64,000 nucleotides of DNA from an uncultured Phocaeicola sp. (GTDB lineage Bacteria > Bacteroidota > Bacteroidia > Bacteroidales > Bacteroidaceae), in contig CARCZS010000012.1 in NCBI GenBank assembly GCA_948956705.1, positions 1 through 64,000 on the forward strand, written 5' to 3'. Below the pieces are notes generated by a model. It did no database searches and was not told the origin of the DNA. It saw only the letters and a list, made by a program, of their open reading frames with translations. Positions 62,585-64,000 of the stretch are shown piece by piece; within the stretch, counting starts at the first letter, position 1; every line of letters starts with the position of its first letter. Both the position numbers and the translations under genes were made by a program.

Positions 62585-64000
62585 ATGAAAAAACAAATGA
62601 TAAAGATAAGCAGTCTGCTTTTTGTTATGGTGGCTATGATGCTTTCCGCTTGTGATGATTATTTGGATGATGTGCCGAAAGGGCAGAAGATTCCGAAGAC
62701 ATGGGAAGACTATAATGCTTTTATCCGAAATAATTTTTCCTACCATTTTCTTGATCCCGATCAGCTTGCGGTATTAGCAGGAGATATATTTAAACTTCCT
62801 TCTGCCGTAACTAGTCCGTCGTTAACACGTGCCAATTATTACGCAGATGAATCTGTAAATCGAATAGACTTAATGACAGGCAATGATAAGAACCCTTATT
62901 TTAATGCTTATGAGGGACTTTTTGCGTGGAATCTAATCGTAGAGGATGTACCGGATGCGACAGAATGTACGGAGGTTCAGCGCCGTCAGTTAATAGCTCA
63001 GGGACGTGTTCTTAGAGCCATGCATTATTTTTATTTGGCTAATTTTTATGCTGACCAGTATGATGAGGCTACTAAGGATAAACTGTCAGTTCCTTTGATA
63101 ACTTCGGCTTCTGTGGAGGCTCCGTCGCCGCAGGTAACTTTGCAAACAATGTATGAGTTTATGCTTGATGATTTGAATAAGGCGGTTGAAGATCTGCCTG
63201 TACATAGTGAGTCGATTCTTCATCCTAATCGGGCACTTGGATATGGTATGTTGGCTCGAGTGTATTTGTCTATGGGGGATTATGACAATGCTTTGAAGAA
63301 CGCTTCATTGGCATTGGAGCAAAATGACCAGCTTTTTAACTGGATAGATCTTTATGAGGCGGATAAGGAGCGCTATGATGATCCCAAGAATTATACATCA
63401 GGGGTAGCCGGTAATCCTGAAACAGATAATGTAGAGAATTATATTTATTGTTATGGATCTTCCACTTCAGGTTGGACTGGCTTGAATAACACAAGCTACG
63501 CTATTTCTCCTGAACGGGCGGCTCGTTTTGAAAAGGGGGATACTCGTCTGCTGACCCATTGGAAATCCAGAGTGTCATCTTCCGGTATTCCTTATTATGC
63601 GGGTATCTATGCTTTGGAAATGAATAAAGGAGGTATGCGTTCACCTGAAATGTATTATATAAAGGCCGAATGTTTGGCTCGTAAAGGGGGAGAAGCTAAT
63701 ATTAGAGAAGCAATGGAACTGGTGAATAAGGTGAGAAAAACACGTATTCTTCTTGAGTTTTATCAAGATTGGACTGCTGCAACAACGAAAGAAGCAGTGG
63801 AAAAAATAATAAGAGATAAAGAGAGTGAATATATCCAGACTCAGGTTATATATTGTGATTATAGACGTTTGAATAAGGATCCGGAGTATGCCCGTACTTT
63901 TCCACGCACTATTGAAGGAAAAGAGTATATTCTAAAGTCTGATTCGCATTTATGGATTATGCCTTTTCCGCGTGAAGCCGTATCTAATCCTGGAAATGGA
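62585..64000 (+). CDS. SusD/RagB-family nutrient-binding lipoprotein, partial at the right edge
   Basis: The frame is open from 62585 to the window's end (472 codons) and has no stop, so the gene continues. It begins with a lipoprotein signal whose lipobox L-S-A-C puts Cys22 first in the mature protein. The opening C-D-D-Y-L-D-D-V-P-K-G is typical of SusD, and helical TPR-like repeats follow (R-A-M-H-Y-F-Y-L-A-N-F-Y, then L-A-R-V-Y-L-S-M-G-D-Y). It is the surface lid for the SusC transporter. An ATG at 62576 is also in frame. Any enzyme genes would lie to the right. Confidence 0.93.
   Translation, partial: MKKQMIKISSLLFVMVAMMLSACDDYLDDVPKGQKIPKTWEDYNAFIRNNFSYHFLDPDQLAVLAGDIFKLPSAVTSPSLTRANYYADESVNRIDLMTGNDKNPYFNAYEGLFAWNLIVEDVPDATECTEVQRRQLIAQGRVLRAMHYFYLANFYADQYDEATKDKLSVPLITSASVEAPSPQVTLQTMYEFMLDDLNKAVEDLPVHSESILHPNRALGYGMLARVYLSMGDYDNALKNASLALEQNDQLFNWIDLYEADKERYDDPKNYTSGVAGNPETDNVENYIYCYGSSTSGWTGLNNTSYAISPERAARFEKGDTRLLTHWKSRVSSSGIPYYAGIYALEMNKGGMRSPEMYYIKAECLARKGGEANIREAMELVNKVRKTRILLEFYQDWTAATTKEAVEKIIRDKESEYIQTQVIYCDYRRLNKDPEYARTFPRTIEGKEYILKSDSHLWIMPFPREAVSNPGNG

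Noticed and set aside
1..64000. CRISPR array, rRNA genes and full tRNA genes
   Set aside because: No regularly spaced direct repeats with unique spacers, no rRNA sequence, and only a partial tRNA 3' end at 5936 were seen.

Overview
The window looks like a chromosomal segment of a gut Bacteroidales species, most likely Bacteroides or Phocaeicola. Seen directly: moderate-to-low GC, a SusC/SusD pair, a NigD-like lipoprotein, a complete sodium-pumping methylmalonyl-CoA decarboxylase operon, a NifU-like/GGGtGRT pair, and many Bacteroides-type -7 promoter boxes (TAnnTTTG) upstream of genes. The species cannot be fixed from sequence alone.

Region 1 (1 to about 5960) is an integrated element whose far end lies left of the window. 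On the minus strand it carries a two-gene ATPase plus HNH-nuclease cassette that reads as a Septu-like (PtuA/PtuB) anti-phage system, and a replication/control block (HTH protein, TOPRIM/AAA primase-helicase, second HTH protein) joined by short overlaps. It ends in clustered direct and inverted repeats and a segment resembling the 3' end of a tRNA gene followed by a terminator (5936-6020). I read this as the attachment junction. The first 45 bases hold tandem repeats like those at IS21-family ends.

Region 2 (6000-14400) is mixed: a PH-domain membrane protein, a secreted unknown, a Crp/Fnr-like regulator, an acyltransferase, a Fur-family regulator next to a short P1B metal ATPase, a secreted esterase with a short-chain dehydrogenase, and an orphan alpha-amylase C-terminal domain. 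Region 3 (14500-19200, minus) is the propionate-forming operon mce-mmdA-OadG-like-biotin carrier-mmdB, which epimerises and decarboxylates methylmalonyl-CoA and pumps Na+.

Region 4 (19300-28600) includes a FemAB/GNAT-like protein and a plus-strand run (nitroreductase, small membrane protein, DUF2520-type dehydrogenase, KdsC, Maf, D-2-hydroxyacid dehydrogenase), then an MFS transporter, a thioredoxin-like lipoprotein and small unknowns. Region 5 (29000-43400) includes the NifU-like/GGGtGRT operon, a GltS-like symporter, a NigD-like lipoprotein, Yip1-smpB-metH, a sugar kinase/RapZ-C fusion with a nucleotidyltransferase (AmgK/MurU-like muramate recycling), and xanthine salvage (xpt plus permease).

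Region 6 (43700-57600) has small envelope proteins, a lipoprotein nitroreductase, an M20 peptidase and aroC, then a long minus-strand housekeeping run (phoH-purC-menG-aroE-hydrolase-TPM-lemA), an M15-like lipoprotein, truA, and a radical-SAM/partner pair predicted to act on DNA. Region 7 (57900-64000) is the start of a SusC/SusD nutrient-uptake locus preceded by a TlpA-like thioredoxin protein; the SusD gene runs off the right edge.

The best candidates for less-described biology are the Septu-like cassette on its tRNA-targeted element, the kinase/RapZ-C fusion, the NifU-like/GGGtGRT pair and the radical-SAM pair. No CRISPR array, rRNA or complete tRNA gene was seen.
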